DNA of 64,000 bases from Deltaproteobacteria bacterium (GTDB lineage: Bacteria; Myxococcota_A; UBA9160; UBA4427), in the NCBI GenBank assembly GCA_019310385.1, contig JAFDEK010000003.1:1-64000 (forward strand), written 5' to 3'. Numbering within the stretch: position 1 is the first letter of the stretch; each line of letters opens with the position of its first letter. The notes under the pieces are model-generated. The model was not told the DNA's origin, did no database searches, and saw only the letters and a program-made list of their open reading frames with translations. Both the position numbers and the translations under genes were made by a program. Positions 19,254 through 28,092 of this stretch are shown one piece after another.

Positions 19254-19269
19254 GGTGATCTGGATCACA
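19254..19269. promoter_or_regulatory. CRP-like palindrome in divergent intergenic region
   Basis: GGTGATCTGGATCACA differs at two positions from the CRP/FNR-superfamily core TGTGATCTAGATCACA. It lies in the 352-base region 19104-19455 between the divergent heme-protein operon and the dsbD-like operon, 151 bases from the first start codon and 187 from the second. It could therefore serve either or both. No convincing -35/-10 pair was found in this region, and apart from this palindrome I see no gene or other clear element there. Confidence 0.4.
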
Positions 19270-19455
19270 ACCTTGTGAATGATGCGAGCTCTTTCCATCG
19301 CGTTGCGCGTTACTTGCGCAGTCCCGCGCGGCGACGCCTGTCCTCGAGCGTTTCTCGTGAGCAAAGACCACAGGTTCGTTCCGGCGATCGTCGATAAGCG
19401 CAAGCGGACTCGGCTCCCCGTACTTGCGGTGAGGTGCCGCGACCCAAGGAGGAGC

Positions 19456-21894
19456 ATGTCGACGGGATCGAGAGGGTGGAGGCTGAGCGCGTTGGGGCTC
19501 GTCGTCCTGGCCGTGGCGCTTCTCGCCCCCGCATCGGCGGCTCTCGGCGCGCGTCAGCGCGACGCTGAAGAGTCGTCCCGCGAGAGCGCCCGGGGCTCGG
19601 GGCCCATCCCGGTTCCCGTCGGCGCATTCGCGGCGGCCGCCGAGAGCGGTGGCGTAGCCCGGCTCGAAGCGCGGCTTCTCGTGGCTCCGGCCCCTTCAGG
19701 AGCGGCGGCGGAGGAAGGACTGCGGGTCGGGGTGCTCTTCGACCTCGATCCGGGTTGGCACCTCTACTGGCGCAATCCCGGCGAGACGGGCCTTCCTACT
19801 TCGCTGAAGCTCACTGTCGACGGGAGCGAGCTCGGCCCCGTGCAATGGCCGGCGCCTACGGCCTTCAGCGAATCCGAAGGCCTCTTCACCACCTACGGTT
19901 ACGAGGGCGAGGTGCTGCTCGCGACCCGCGTCGCAATGCCCAGAAGCGGCGCCGGGCTGCTGCGCGCCGAGGCGCAGGTCCTGGTCTGTGAAGCCGAGTG
20001 CATCCCGGCCGACTTCATCCTCGAACGGCCGCTGGGGCCTGACCTGCTCGATGCCCATGCCCATGCCGATGCCCGCACCGATGCCGTTGCGGCGCGGGTC
20101 TCCGCGCTCTTCGACGCTCAGGCGCAGCGCCGGCCGAGCGCGCCCAGGGCGCTCGGGCTTGCCCTCGAGGTGCGCTACTCCCAGAGCCCGCTTCGGGCGG
20201 GTGAGCGCTTCACGGGTGCTATCGCGATCCACTCCTGCGCGTGGACGGACGAGCGTGGTTGCGAAGCCTACCGTCCCGCCACGCAGGCGGCGGCCGGCGT
20301 CTTCTTCTTCCCCGATCTCATCGAGGCCGTCGATCTCGAGGTGACCGGAGTGCGATCGGATCCCATGGGCACAGGGAGCTTCCTGGTCGAGTTCGCGGGC
20401 CTCGTCCATCCCGACGCGGCCACCGGCGAGCGTCCGTGGGTCGAACGCCTGGGCGGAGTCCTGGCTCTGCGCGCACCGGACGGCGCGCTCCGGCACGTGG
20501 AGGTGAGCCTGCCCCTGCCCCGGGCTCCGGCTGGCGGTGCGGCCCTCGCGTCGGGTGAGCGCCGACTCGAGGTCGTGGGCGGGGCCGGGACTGGGGCTGG
20601 GACTGGGGCGGGAGGCGGCGGAATCGTCGGCGCGATTCTGCTGGCCTTGCTCGGCGGCCTCGTGCTCAATTGCATGCCCTGTGTTCTGCCGGTGCTCGCC
20701 ATCAAGATCTTCTCGATCGCCGAGATGTCCCAGGTGAGCCGGCGAGAGCTTCGCAAGCAGGGGGCCGCCTATGCGGCCGGGATCCTCGGCTCGATGTTTC
20801 TTCTTGCCGCCGTCGTGGTCGCACTGCGCGCCCTCGGGCAGTCGGTGGGATGGGGCTTCCAGTTCCAGTCACCGCTCTTCGTGGCCGCGATCTGCCTGGT
20901 CGTTCTCGCCTTTGCGCTCAATCTCTTCGGCGTCTTCGAGATCTTCGTGAACGCCGCGGCTCTCTCCAGTCTTGGACAGGAGGCGGTGGGGCACCGGCGC
21001 AGCTTCTTCGAGGGATTGCTCGCGGTCGTGCTCGCGACGCCCTGCTCGGCGCCCTTCCTGGGCACGGCCGTGGGCTTTGCCTTCGCCCACGATGCTCCGG
21101 TGATCTTCGCGATCTTTCTCAGCATCGGGGCGGGCCTCGCGGCACCCTTCGTGCTGGTCAGCTGGGTACCGGCGTGGTCGAAGTGGGTTCCGCGCTCCGG
21201 CTCATGGATGCTCAAGCTGCGCGCCGGCCTGGGCTTCGCTCTGCTCGGCACCCTGGTCTGGCTGCTCTGGATCTTCGGTCAGAGCGGCGGTGTCGATGGG
21301 GTCGTGAGGCTCATGGCCTTGCTGGTGGCTGTCTCCTCGTCGCTCTGGATCTATGGCCTGCTCCAGCGTTCGGGTCGAGCGCGCCCCGCGCTCTGGGTGG
21401 GCATCGCTGCGATCGCGTTCGCCGCGCTGGGCGTGAACGTCATCGCGCTCCGGTCCACGGCTTCCGCGGTGGCTCCGGAAGAGGCGGCCGAGCGGGTGGA
21501 GGATTCCGCCTGGGCGACCTACGACAGGGCCGCGTTGGAAGCCGCCCTGGCCCAGGGACGACCCGCCCTGGTGGTCTTCACCGCCGACTGGTGCATCACC
21601 TGCAAGGTGAACGAGCGACTCGTCCTCGAGCGGGAGCCTCTTCGCTCGGAGCTCGAGCGCGGCGGGTTCGCGCTCTTCAAGGCGGACTGGACCCGGCGCG
21701 ACGAGCTCATACGCCGGGAGCTTGCCCGCTTCGGAAAGGCCGGCGTGCCGCTCTATCTCGTGTACGACCCCGAATCGCCCGGACAGCCGGAGATCCTGCC
21801 CGAGATCCTCACCCTGGACCGGACTCTCGCGGCCCTGCGCGCGGTCTCGCGGGTCGAAGAGGCCGCTTCGGTGAGCGTGGTCACATTTCCCTAA
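19456..21894 (+). CDS. dsbD: DsbD/ScsB-type thiol:disulfide interchange protein
   Basis: Carries electrons from cytosolic thioredoxin across the inner membrane to periplasmic thiol proteins. The 812-residue protein starts with a signal peptide after ATG 19456 (AAGGAGGAG directly upstream). It then has a periplasmic DsbC-like N-terminal domain with CEAEC, and an eight-segment membrane domain holding the two key Cys regions NCMPCVLPVLA (about residue 406) and ATPCSAPFLGTA (about 530). It ends in a thioredoxin domain with active site DWCITCK (about 712-716). The longer N-terminal domain favours the ScsB-like branch over classical DsbD. The next gene encodes a TlpA-like thioredoxin, a logical electron acceptor. 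Confidence 0.9.
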   Translation: MSTGSRGWRLSALGLVVLAVALLAPASAALGARQRDAEESSRESARGSGPIPVPVGAFAAAAESGGVARLEARLLVAPAPSGAAAEEGLRVGVLFDLDPGWHLYWRNPGETGLPTSLKLTVDGSELGPVQWPAPTAFSESEGLFTTYGYEGEVLLATRVAMPRSGAGLLRAEAQVLVCEAECIPADFILERPLGPDLLDAHAHADARTDAVAARVSALFDAQAQRRPSAPRALGLALEVRYSQSPLRAGERFTGAIAIHSCAWTDERGCEAYRPATQAAAGVFFFPDLIEAVDLEVTGVRSDPMGTGSFLVEFAGLVHPDAATGERPWVERLGGVLALRAPDGALRHVEVSLPLPRAPAGGAALASGERRLEVVGGAGTGAGTGAGGGGIVGAILLALLGGLVLNCMPCVLPVLAIKIFSIAEMSQVSRRELRKQGAAYAAGILGSMFLLAAVVVALRALGQSVGWGFQFQSPLFVAAICLVVLAFALNLFGVFEIFVNAAALSSLGQEAVGHRRSFFEGLLAVVLATPCSAPFLGTAVGFAFAHDAPVIFAIFLSIGAGLAAPFVLVSWVPAWSKWVPRSGSWMLKLRAGLGFALLGTLVWLLWIFGQSGGVDGVVRLMALLVAVSSSLWIYGLLQRSGRARPALWVGIAAIAFAALGVNVIALRSTASAVAPEEAAERVEDSAWATYDRAALEAALAQGRPALVVFTADWCITCKVNERLVLEREPLRSELERGGFALFKADWTRRDELIRRELARFGKAGVPLYLVYDPESPGQPEILPEILTLDRTLAALRAVSRVEEAASVSVVTFP

Positions 21895-21995
21895 GAGGGC
21901 CGAGCCGACCAGTCGATCAGGAACTCCGATGCGTCCCCGGGACCGCTTCCCGGCTCGTAGCTCGTGTCTTCCCAATCGAATCGGAGAGCCAGGGA

Positions 21996-22529
21996 ATGAG
22001 AGGCACCTCGACCCGCGTTCAGCTGAACCCGATCCACCTTGCCGCAGTCCTGCTCGGGGCGCTGCTTCTCGCCGTGCCGCCGGCGGCAGCTATCGGCGAG
22101 GGCAAGCCGGCGCCCACCTTCGCGCTTCCCTCCCTTTCCGGCGACGAGACCCTGTCGCTCTCGGACTTTCGGGGCAAGGTCGTCTACCTCGACTTCTGGG
22201 CCTCCTGGTGTGCGCCCTGCGTCTCCGCCATGCCCTTCCTCGAGGAGCTGCGTACCGAGTTCCCCAGCTCCCGCTTCCAGGTCCTGGCAATCAACCTCGA
22301 CAAGGATCCCCGCAAGGGCGAGAAGTTCATGCGCAAGTACGGCGTGAAGTACCCCAGCGCATCCGATCCCAAGGGACGCCTGCCCCAGAGCTTCGGCCTG
22401 CAGACCATGCCGACCTCCTATCTGATCGACGGCAATGGAGTCGTTCGCTACGTCCACAAGGGCTTCCGCGGTGGAGACGTCCAGGCGATCCGGGACGAGA
22501 TCGCGAAGCTCGTGGGTGGCCGGAAGTGA
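21996..22529 (+). CDS. TlpA/ResA-like periplasmic thioredoxin
   Basis: Exported redoxin of 177 residues. A signal peptide ends near AVPPAAA, and the thioredoxin fold contains the active site FWASWCAPCVSAMPFLEEL with Cys72 and Cys75. The cis-Pro region reads TMPTSYLIDGNG. Such proteins reduce a dedicated partner, for example apocytochrome or a metal chaperone. Its stop overlaps the GTG of the next gene (GTGA), so translation is probably coupled to the DUF4266 lipoprotein. The electron source is likely the DsbD-like protein encoded 101 bases upstream. Confidence 0.88.
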   Translation: MRGTSTRVQLNPIHLAAVLLGALLLAVPPAAAIGEGKPAPTFALPSLSGDETLSLSDFRGKVVYLDFWASWCAPCVSAMPFLEELRTEFPSSRFQVLAINLDKDPRKGEKFMRKYGVKYPSASDPKGRLPQSFGLQTMPTSYLIDGNGVVRYVHKGFRGGDVQAIRDEIAKLVGGRK

Positions 22530-22753
22530 GAGGGCTGCGCGGCTTCGTCACGCTGATTCTCGCCTTCGGCGCTCTGCTCCTCCTCTCGGGTTGTGCCGTC
22601 CTGCCGCCCTGGGAGAAGGAGATCCTCGCGCGCGAAGACATGGCCTGGGCTCCCGATCCCCTCCAGGCCCGGCTCGACGCACACATCTTCTTCAGCAAGG
22701 AAGCCTCACTGCCCGGCGGCGGGGCCGGCGGCGGCGGCTGCGGCTGCAACTGA
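22526..22753 (+). CDS. DUF4266-like small lipoprotein
   Basis: Protein of 75 residues from GTG 22526, whose first four bases overlap the stop of the thioredoxin gene. The lipoprotein signal ends LLLLSGC near residue 23. The short mature part has the conserved-looking PPWEKEILAREDMAW and HIFFSKEASLPGGG, and ends GGGGCGCN, so two cysteines sit in a flexible Gly-rich tail. It matches my memory of the DUF4266 family in size, lipobox and tail. Its neighbours (thioredoxin, DUF3570 barrel, ApbE) suggest the tail is a redox-active or modified site, but the function is unknown. Confidence 0.78.
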   Translation: MRGLRGFVTLILAFGALLLLSGCAVLPPWEKEILAREDMAWAPDPLQARLDAHIFFSKEASLPGGGAGGGGCGCN

Positions 22754-22808
22754 GACCGACAGGAGAGGATCCGATCCCCGTCGATAGGGGGGCGCGGGCG
22801 ACATCCAC

Positions 22809-24086
22809 ATGAAGAAGACCCGAAAGCGCAACCTGGCCGACAGCCGGCGGGCACGACGACGCAAGCAGGGGCGAGGCCAGCGTGGTTCGACCCTTGCGGC
22901 CCTCACCTCGAGTGCCCTGGCGCTGCCCGGCCTGCTGAGCGACAGCGCTCGTGCGGACGCGCCCACCGAGTTCTTCGACATCGACCTCTCCTACTCGTAC
23001 TACCACGAGGATGACCTGCCTGCGGAGAAGAACGTTCTCGGCATCGACGAAGAACGCATGACGGTCCACAGCTTCCAGGTCCACGGCAAGACACCCCTGC
23101 CGAAGACGGATCGCTGGGACATGGACGTGGATCTCATGGTCGAATCCATGAGCGGCGCGAGCCCCTGGTTCGTGCAGCGAGACCCGGTGACCCAGGGCCT
23201 GGTGCAGGTCATGAGCGGGCCGAGCATCTTCGACGATCGCGTCGACATGAACTTCACCGGGAACCACTACGGGGACAGCAGCAACTCCTCCTACAACATC
23301 GGCTTCTCCCTCGAGGACGACTACCGGGCGGTCTACATCGGTTGGGGGCGCAACAAGCACTTCAACGACAAGAACACGACCCTGAGTCTGGGGTGGGGCT
23401 ATTCGAACGACCGGGTCATGCCCACCGATCACGAGACCTACGGTCGCCTGCCCGAGTATCCCAAGGAGTCCACCAACGCCTTCCTGGGGCTCTCGCAAGT
23501 CTTCAGCAAGAGCGCCATCGTGCAGAGCTCCCTCACCTACCGGTACGCCTGGGGCTTCCTCTCGGATCCCTACAAGCGGGCCGCGGTCGGAGCGGACACC
23601 GAGCCGGACACCCGGCCCGAGAAGCGCCACCAGCTCACCTGGCTCACTCGCTACCGGCAGCACGTGGAAGCGGCGGACGGCAGCCTCCACGTGGACTTCC
23701 GCTACTACTACGATTCCTGGGACATCCAGTCCCTCACCGTCGAGACGGCCTGGTACCAGAGCCTCTTCGACTACTTCCAACTGGTGCCGGCCTTCCGCTA
23801 CTACAGCCAGAGCGGGGCCGACTTCTACCAGCCCGTCTATGCCACGAGGCCCGAGAACGGCTACGTCTCCAGCGACTACCGGCTTTCGCCCTTCGGCGCC
23901 CTCAGCATGCGCATCTCGGCCGTGACCCACTTCGAGGGCTGGCCCCGGGACGTTGCGTGGGAAGGCTCCGTCTCCTACCAGCGCTACTTGAGCGGTGCGA
24001 CCTACGCCATCGATCAACCCATCGAAGCCAACCCGGGCCTGGTGGACTTCAGCGTCCTCGCCATCCGCTTGAGCGCGAGGTTCTGA
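22809..24086 (+). CDS. DUF3570 outer-membrane beta-barrel protein
   Basis: Protein of 425 residues. A long basic n-region (MKKTRKRNLADSRRARRRKQ) precedes a hydrophobic stretch, and the mature part consists of alternating strands rich in Tyr, Trp and Asp, such as DIDLSYSYYHEDDLPAEKN and SYNIGFSLEDDYRAVYIGW. The C-terminus, IRLSARF, ends in Phe as required for outer-membrane insertion. This fits DUF3570, a family I know to be encoded beside DUF4266 and ApbE genes. Fifty-five bases separate it from the small lipoprotein gene; a CCCC/GGGG hairpin lies in that gap and no strong ribosome site is seen. A porin-like or redox-partner role is possible. Confidence 0.82.
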   Translation: MKKTRKRNLADSRRARRRKQGRGQRGSTLAALTSSALALPGLLSDSARADAPTEFFDIDLSYSYYHEDDLPAEKNVLGIDEERMTVHSFQVHGKTPLPKTDRWDMDVDLMVESMSGASPWFVQRDPVTQGLVQVMSGPSIFDDRVDMNFTGNHYGDSSNSSYNIGFSLEDDYRAVYIGWGRNKHFNDKNTTLSLGWGYSNDRVMPTDHETYGRLPEYPKESTNAFLGLSQVFSKSAIVQSSLTYRYAWGFLSDPYKRAAVGADTEPDTRPEKRHQLTWLTRYRQHVEAADGSLHVDFRYYYDSWDIQSLTVETAWYQSLFDYFQLVPAFRYYSQSGADFYQPVYATRPENGYVSSDYRLSPFGALSMRISAVTHFEGWPRDVAWEGSVSYQRYLSGATYAIDQPIEANPGLVDFSVLAIRLSARF

Positions 24087-24091
24087 GAGCC

Positions 24092-25027
24092 GTGAGGCTC
24101 TCACGCTTCTCCTTCAAGGCCATGGGCAGCCCCTGCGTGCTGCATCTCTACGCCGCGGAGGCCGGCGCAGCGGGCGAGGTGGCGCGCGCCGCGACCGGCG
24201 AGGTGCGACGCCTCGAACACAAGTACTCGCGCTACCGCGACGACAGCATTACAGCGGCCATCAACGCCAGCGCCGGCCGGGAAGCGGGCGGCGTGGTCGA
24301 CGAGGAGACCGCATCGCTCCTCGACTATGCCCACACCGCCTGGGCGCAGAGCGACGGTCTCTTCGACATCAGCGCCGGCGTATTACGCCGGGCCTGGGAC
24401 TTCAAGTCGGGACGCCTGCCGGCTCCGAGGGAGGTCGAGGCCGCACGCAGTCTGGTCGGTTGGGAAAGAGTGCGCTGGGAACGCCCCCGCCTCGCCCTGC
24501 CTGTCGCGGGAATGGAGCTCGACTTCGGCGGCTTCGTGAAGGAATACGCGGCGGACCGGGTAGCCGAGCTCTGTCGCCAGCGCGGGCTGCGCCACGGCCT
24601 CGTCGACCTGGGCGGGGACCTCGCTGTCGTCGGCCCGCACCCCGACGGATCGCCCTGGATCACAGGAGTGCGAGACCCTCGGCAACCCCAACACGCTCTC
24701 GCGACCCTGCGTCTGTCGAGCGGCGGCCTCGCCAGCAGCGGTGACTACGAGCGTTGCATGTGGGTCGACGGCCAGCGCTACGGCCACATCCTGAACCCCA
24801 GGACCGGCTGGCCCGTCCGGGGCCTGGCGAGCGTGAGCGTCGCAGCCTCCCACTGTCTGGTGGCGGGCAGCGCCTCGACCATCGCCATGTTGAAAGAGGG
24901 GCGCGAAGCCCTGGGATGGCTGGACGCTCTCGGTCTCCCCAACCTGCGCATCGACCAGTCGAACCGCGTGAGCGGAACCCTCCGCGAGCGAGGCGTCGCG
25001 GCCGGAGTATCGGCGGCGAGTCCATGA
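24092..25027 (+). CDS. apbE: ApbE-family FAD:protein FMN transferase, variant active site
   Basis: Protein of 311 residues from GTG 24092, five bases after the DUF3570 stop. ApbE enzymes attach FMN from FAD to Thr or Ser of exported redox proteins. Family features are present: FKAMGSPCVLHLYA at the start, LFDISAGVLRRAWDF, ELDFGGFVKEYAADRV, LVDLGGDLAVVGPHPDG, and YGHILNPRTGWPV. In the metal site the usual ADAxxTA reads AGSASTIA, so the Mg-binding Asp appears to be Gly. No signal peptide or lipobox is visible, so it may act in the cytoplasm or its start may be further upstream. No substrate with a standard flavinylation motif was recognised in the operon. Confidence 0.85.
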   Translation: MRLSRFSFKAMGSPCVLHLYAAEAGAAGEVARAATGEVRRLEHKYSRYRDDSITAAINASAGREAGGVVDEETASLLDYAHTAWAQSDGLFDISAGVLRRAWDFKSGRLPAPREVEAARSLVGWERVRWERPRLALPVAGMELDFGGFVKEYAADRVAELCRQRGLRHGLVDLGGDLAVVGPHPDGSPWITGVRDPRQPQHALATLRLSSGGLASSGDYERCMWVDGQRYGHILNPRTGWPVRGLASVSVAASHCLVAGSASTIAMLKEGREALGWLDALGLPNLRIDQSNRVSGTLRERGVAAGVSAASP

Positions 25028-25028
25028 C

Positions 25029-27242
25029 TCACGGCAGCACAGCTACCTCGGGCACCCAGCCCGCGTGGCGCAGCTGCAGGGCGGCGGTGCCCGCGTCGGC
25101 GAGCTCCTCGTAGCCCGTGAGGTAGACGTCGAAGCGCTTGCCGCCCACGCCCTCCCACGCGCTGACGCGGGTCGTGTGGCCGTCGAGGGCGAAGGCCTCG
25201 GCGATGGCCGTGGCGTCGTCCTGGCTGCGGCGTGTATCGATTCGCAGCGCGTAGCGGCCGTCCTTGCGCGCGTCGAGGTCCTGGACACGCGAGAGGTTGC
25301 GTTCGAAGCCGATGCGCCGGCGAATGGACTCGGCCATCTGCTCGGCGGGCGTGCGCATCACCCGAGCCTGCACGGCGACGACGAGGTGGCTGTCCAGGGT
25401 CTGCTCCTTGGTCGCCCGGAAGAAGGCGCCGAAGAAGGGGATGTCCTTGAACCAGGGAACGCCCGACTCGCTTTCGTGGCGCTCGGTGCGTTCGCCGAGC
25501 CCGACCACCACGAACTCGTCCTCTCTCAGCAGCACGGTCGTCTGCAGCTTCCGCTGGAGTAGGGTGGGGCCCACCGCCGCGACGTCTCCCACGTTCTGGG
25601 GCGAGACGGCAGAGAGCTCGAGATCGAGGTCGAGGCGCACGCCCCCCCTTTCGCCCAGCAGCGCCCGCACGCGAACCCGGACGCCCACGTCCTGGCGATC
25701 GATGCGTTGGCTGATGCTGACCGGGCCGGCGACGTCGGCATTCGAGTCCTGAATGGGGATGGGGATGTTGTCTCCCGCGAAGATCTCCTGCTCATCTCCG
25801 CTGAGGATTACGAGATGGGGGCGCGAGAGGATCTGGGTCCGCACTTGTCGATCGGTCGCCGTGATGGCGCCGGTCTCACGCGGGACCACCACGTCCACGG
25901 GGACTCCGTCGGCGATCACCGGAATCACCAGGGGAGCCCGGGTGAAGCGCGCAAAGAGGGTGTCCTGCTCCCGGAGCTCGCCGGGAATCCCGCCCCCGCT
26001 GGGATTGGACAGCACGGCCGCGATGAGGTCATCGGGGCTCTTGGGCTCGGTGATGGGCGTGAAGAAGTCGAAGCCCAGGGCGAAGCTCTTGGGAGTCGAG
26101 ACTTCGAAGACGATCACTTCGACACTGATGGGGTGGGGCGCCTGATCCAGCTCCTCCACGAGCCGCTCGATGGTGGCGTGGGCTTCGGGGTCGGCGCGCA
26201 CGACGAGGGAGTTGGTCGGTCCGTCGACCGCGACGTGGACGTCCCGGCCGATCAGGTCCTGGCTGAGGTCAGCGCCTTCATCCGACTCGGCCGCGGCCGG
26301 TGCTGCGACACCCTGTACCGTGGCCTCGAGGAGCTTCGCCATCTCCTCGGCGTCGCGGTTCAGAACGCGCACCACGCGGACCGATCCCTCTCCCGGGCTC
26401 GGGTGGTCGATGCGGTTGATGAGCCGTCGCAGATCGTCGTGGAGCTCGACCGGTGCGCGGGCCACCAGCACGTTGCTGCGTTCATCGGACCAGATCTCGA
26501 TGTGAGGGCGCGGGGGATCCTGGCGGTCGAAGACCCCCTCGAGAATCTCCGCCACCTCCGCCGAGGATCGGTAGCGAAGGCTGCGGAAGATGAGCTCGCC
26601 GTCGGCCCCCTGATCGAGGGCGTGCAGGATCCCGAGGATCCGGTGGAGCCGACCCTCCACATCCGAGAGGATCACGCTGTTGGTCGGCGGGTAGGCGACG
26701 GCCACCGCCGACCGACTCATGAGGTGGCGTAGCTTGGAGACGAGCTCCTCGGCACTGGCCGAGTGGAGGCGCACCAGTGTGGCCACGGGAGCCCCCATCT
26801 CGTCCCTCGGCGCCCCGGGCTTCCAGGGCGCGTGGATGGACGCGTCCTGGATCTTCAGAATCTTGTGAACGCCCGCCGCCGCGGGAACCAGGGCGTATCC
26901 CCTGATCAGCAGGGCGGCGTTCAGGATCTCGCGCGCTTCGGCGGGCGATACCGGCTCGGGCACTGCGATGGTGACGCGGCCTTTCAGGGTGTCGTCGAAG
27001 AGGAAGGCCTGGCCCGTGGCGAGGCCGACCGCGCGCACCACCTCCGCGAGCTCCGTGTCACGGTACTCGAGCGAGATCTCGCGAGTCTGCTCCCGCGCCG
27101 GGTCTCGCCCGGTCGCAGCAGGGGACGTCGTGACGAGGAGCAGGCCGCAGAGCAGTGCGACTGCGCCCGGGAGACTCCGAGCGCGGCCGCTCACACCCTT
27201 GGAGGGCTCGGGTCTCGGGAGCTGCGGAGCGGATAGGATCAC
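25029..27242 (-). CDS. secretin (GspD/PilQ-like) with C-terminal SPOR-like region
   Basis: Outer-membrane secretin of 737 residues. Signal-like start, then an STN/N0-type domain (ISLEYRDTELAEVVRAVG), N-domain repeats (VRLHSASAEELVSKLRHLM, RSLRYRSSAEVAEILEGVF, VRVLNRDAEEMAKLLEATV), and the secretin core with DVGVRVRVRALLGERGGVRL and ETTVLLREDEFVVVGLGERT-type strands. After the core, about 80 residues (YALRIDTRRSQDDATAIAEAF and following) look like a SPOR fold, an unusual position. The stop lies two bases beyond the convergent apbE stop. No other type II or IV secretion genes are in the window, so it is an orphan; the barrel gene just upstream on the same strand is its only partner. Confidence 0.85.
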   Translation of the reverse strand: MILSAPQLPRPEPSKGVSGRARSLPGAVALLCGLLLVTTSPAATGRDPAREQTREISLEYRDTELAEVVRAVGLATGQAFLFDDTLKGRVTIAVPEPVSPAEAREILNAALLIRGYALVPAAAGVHKILKIQDASIHAPWKPGAPRDEMGAPVATLVRLHSASAEELVSKLRHLMSRSAVAVAYPPTNSVILSDVEGRLHRILGILHALDQGADGELIFRSLRYRSSAEVAEILEGVFDRQDPPRPHIEIWSDERSNVLVARAPVELHDDLRRLINRIDHPSPGEGSVRVVRVLNRDAEEMAKLLEATVQGVAAPAAAESDEGADLSQDLIGRDVHVAVDGPTNSLVVRADPEAHATIERLVEELDQAPHPISVEVIVFEVSTPKSFALGFDFFTPITEPKSPDDLIAAVLSNPSGGGIPGELREQDTLFARFTRAPLVIPVIADGVPVDVVVPRETGAITATDRQVRTQILSRPHLVILSGDEQEIFAGDNIPIPIQDSNADVAGPVSISQRIDRQDVGVRVRVRALLGERGGVRLDLDLELSAVSPQNVGDVAAVGPTLLQRKLQTTVLLREDEFVVVGLGERTERHESESGVPWFKDIPFFGAFFRATKEQTLDSHLVVAVQARVMRTPAEQMAESIRRRIGFERNLSRVQDLDARKDGRYALRIDTRRSQDDATAIAEAFALDGHTTRVSAWEGVGGKRFDVYLTGYEELADAGTAALQLRHAGWVPEVAVLP

Positions 27243-27249
27243 GACGGAC

Positions 27250-28092
27250 TCAGTGCCAGGGGCTCTCGAACTCGAAGTAGTACACCCGAATGCCGGCTCG
27301 GAACTCGTGGGCGGTCTGATCGATGCTGAAGCTGCCGCGGAGTACGTCGGGGTCGCTCACGCTGACCAGAGGCGCGCTCGTCGAACCGAGGTCGACATAG
27401 CGGTAGCCGGCCATCAGGGTGACGTGACGGGTCACCTCGTAGCCGAATCCGGCCCGGGCCTGCCACGCAAAGTTGATCTCGCTCTCTCTCGCCTCGGAGT
27501 TGTTGTCCGTGGTATAGAGACCCGTGTCCGCGAAGCCGACTCCCGCCCCCACATCGAAGCGCATGGGCCGCAGAACCCGCTTCAAGGCCGGCAGCCGGGC
27601 CGGGCCGCGCAGGTGCTTGCTCACCCAGGTGATGGGCCGGTAGAGGGGAAGCAGCGGCATGTCGACGAGGAAGTTCTGCATGAAGGTCCAGGTGTCGGTC
27701 TGCGTGAAGTAGGGCACCTCGACGGCGCCCACGACACCCTCGGTCTTGTACTCGTAGTCGCGTAGGAAGATGAACTCGCTCTCGGTGCGAAGAGTCCAGC
27801 GGGGCCAGCGCATGCCGAAGGGCGGATTCCAGGCAGTGGCCTGGTCGAGGGGCGACTCGATGCCCAGCGCCATCCCGATCAGGGGCGACGAGTCGCTGTC
27901 GCTTCCGTGGGGCGGGAACTGAGGGGCGATGATGTTCTCGCCGCTCGTCTTGCCCGTGGCTGTCGAGATGCCCAGCTCGAAGTCGCCATAGAGGCGCCAC
28001 TCAGCGTCGGCGCTCGCCGGGAGCAGGAGAGCAAATAGAAACACACAGGTCCAGACGATGCCGGTCGAGACCGTGGTACGAGAGATCCCCAT
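27250..28092 (-). CDS. outer-membrane beta-barrel protein, unknown
   Basis: Exported protein of 280 residues with a signal peptide (MGISRTTVSTGIVWTCVFLF to a SADA cleavage region) and alternating strands (WRLYGDFELGISTATGK, ARAGFGYEVTRHVTLMAGYRYVDLG, EFRAGIRVYYFEF). The end EFESPWH is not a classical terminal Phe, but the near-terminal pattern fits a small OmpW/OmpA-type barrel. ATG 28092 is preceded by AAGGGGC on the minus strand. Seven bases separate its stop from the GTG of the secretin gene, so the two are one operon and may work together. Confidence 0.68.
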   Translation of the reverse strand: MGISRTTVSTGIVWTCVFLFALLLPASADAEWRLYGDFELGISTATGKTSGENIIAPQFPPHGSDSDSSPLIGMALGIESPLDQATAWNPPFGMRWPRWTLRTESEFIFLRDYEYKTEGVVGAVEVPYFTQTDTWTFMQNFLVDMPLLPLYRPITWVSKHLRGPARLPALKRVLRPMRFDVGAGVGFADTGLYTTDNNSEARESEINFAWQARAGFGYEVTRHVTLMAGYRYVDLGSTSAPLVSVSDPDVLRGSFSIDQTAHEFRAGIRVYYFEFESPWH

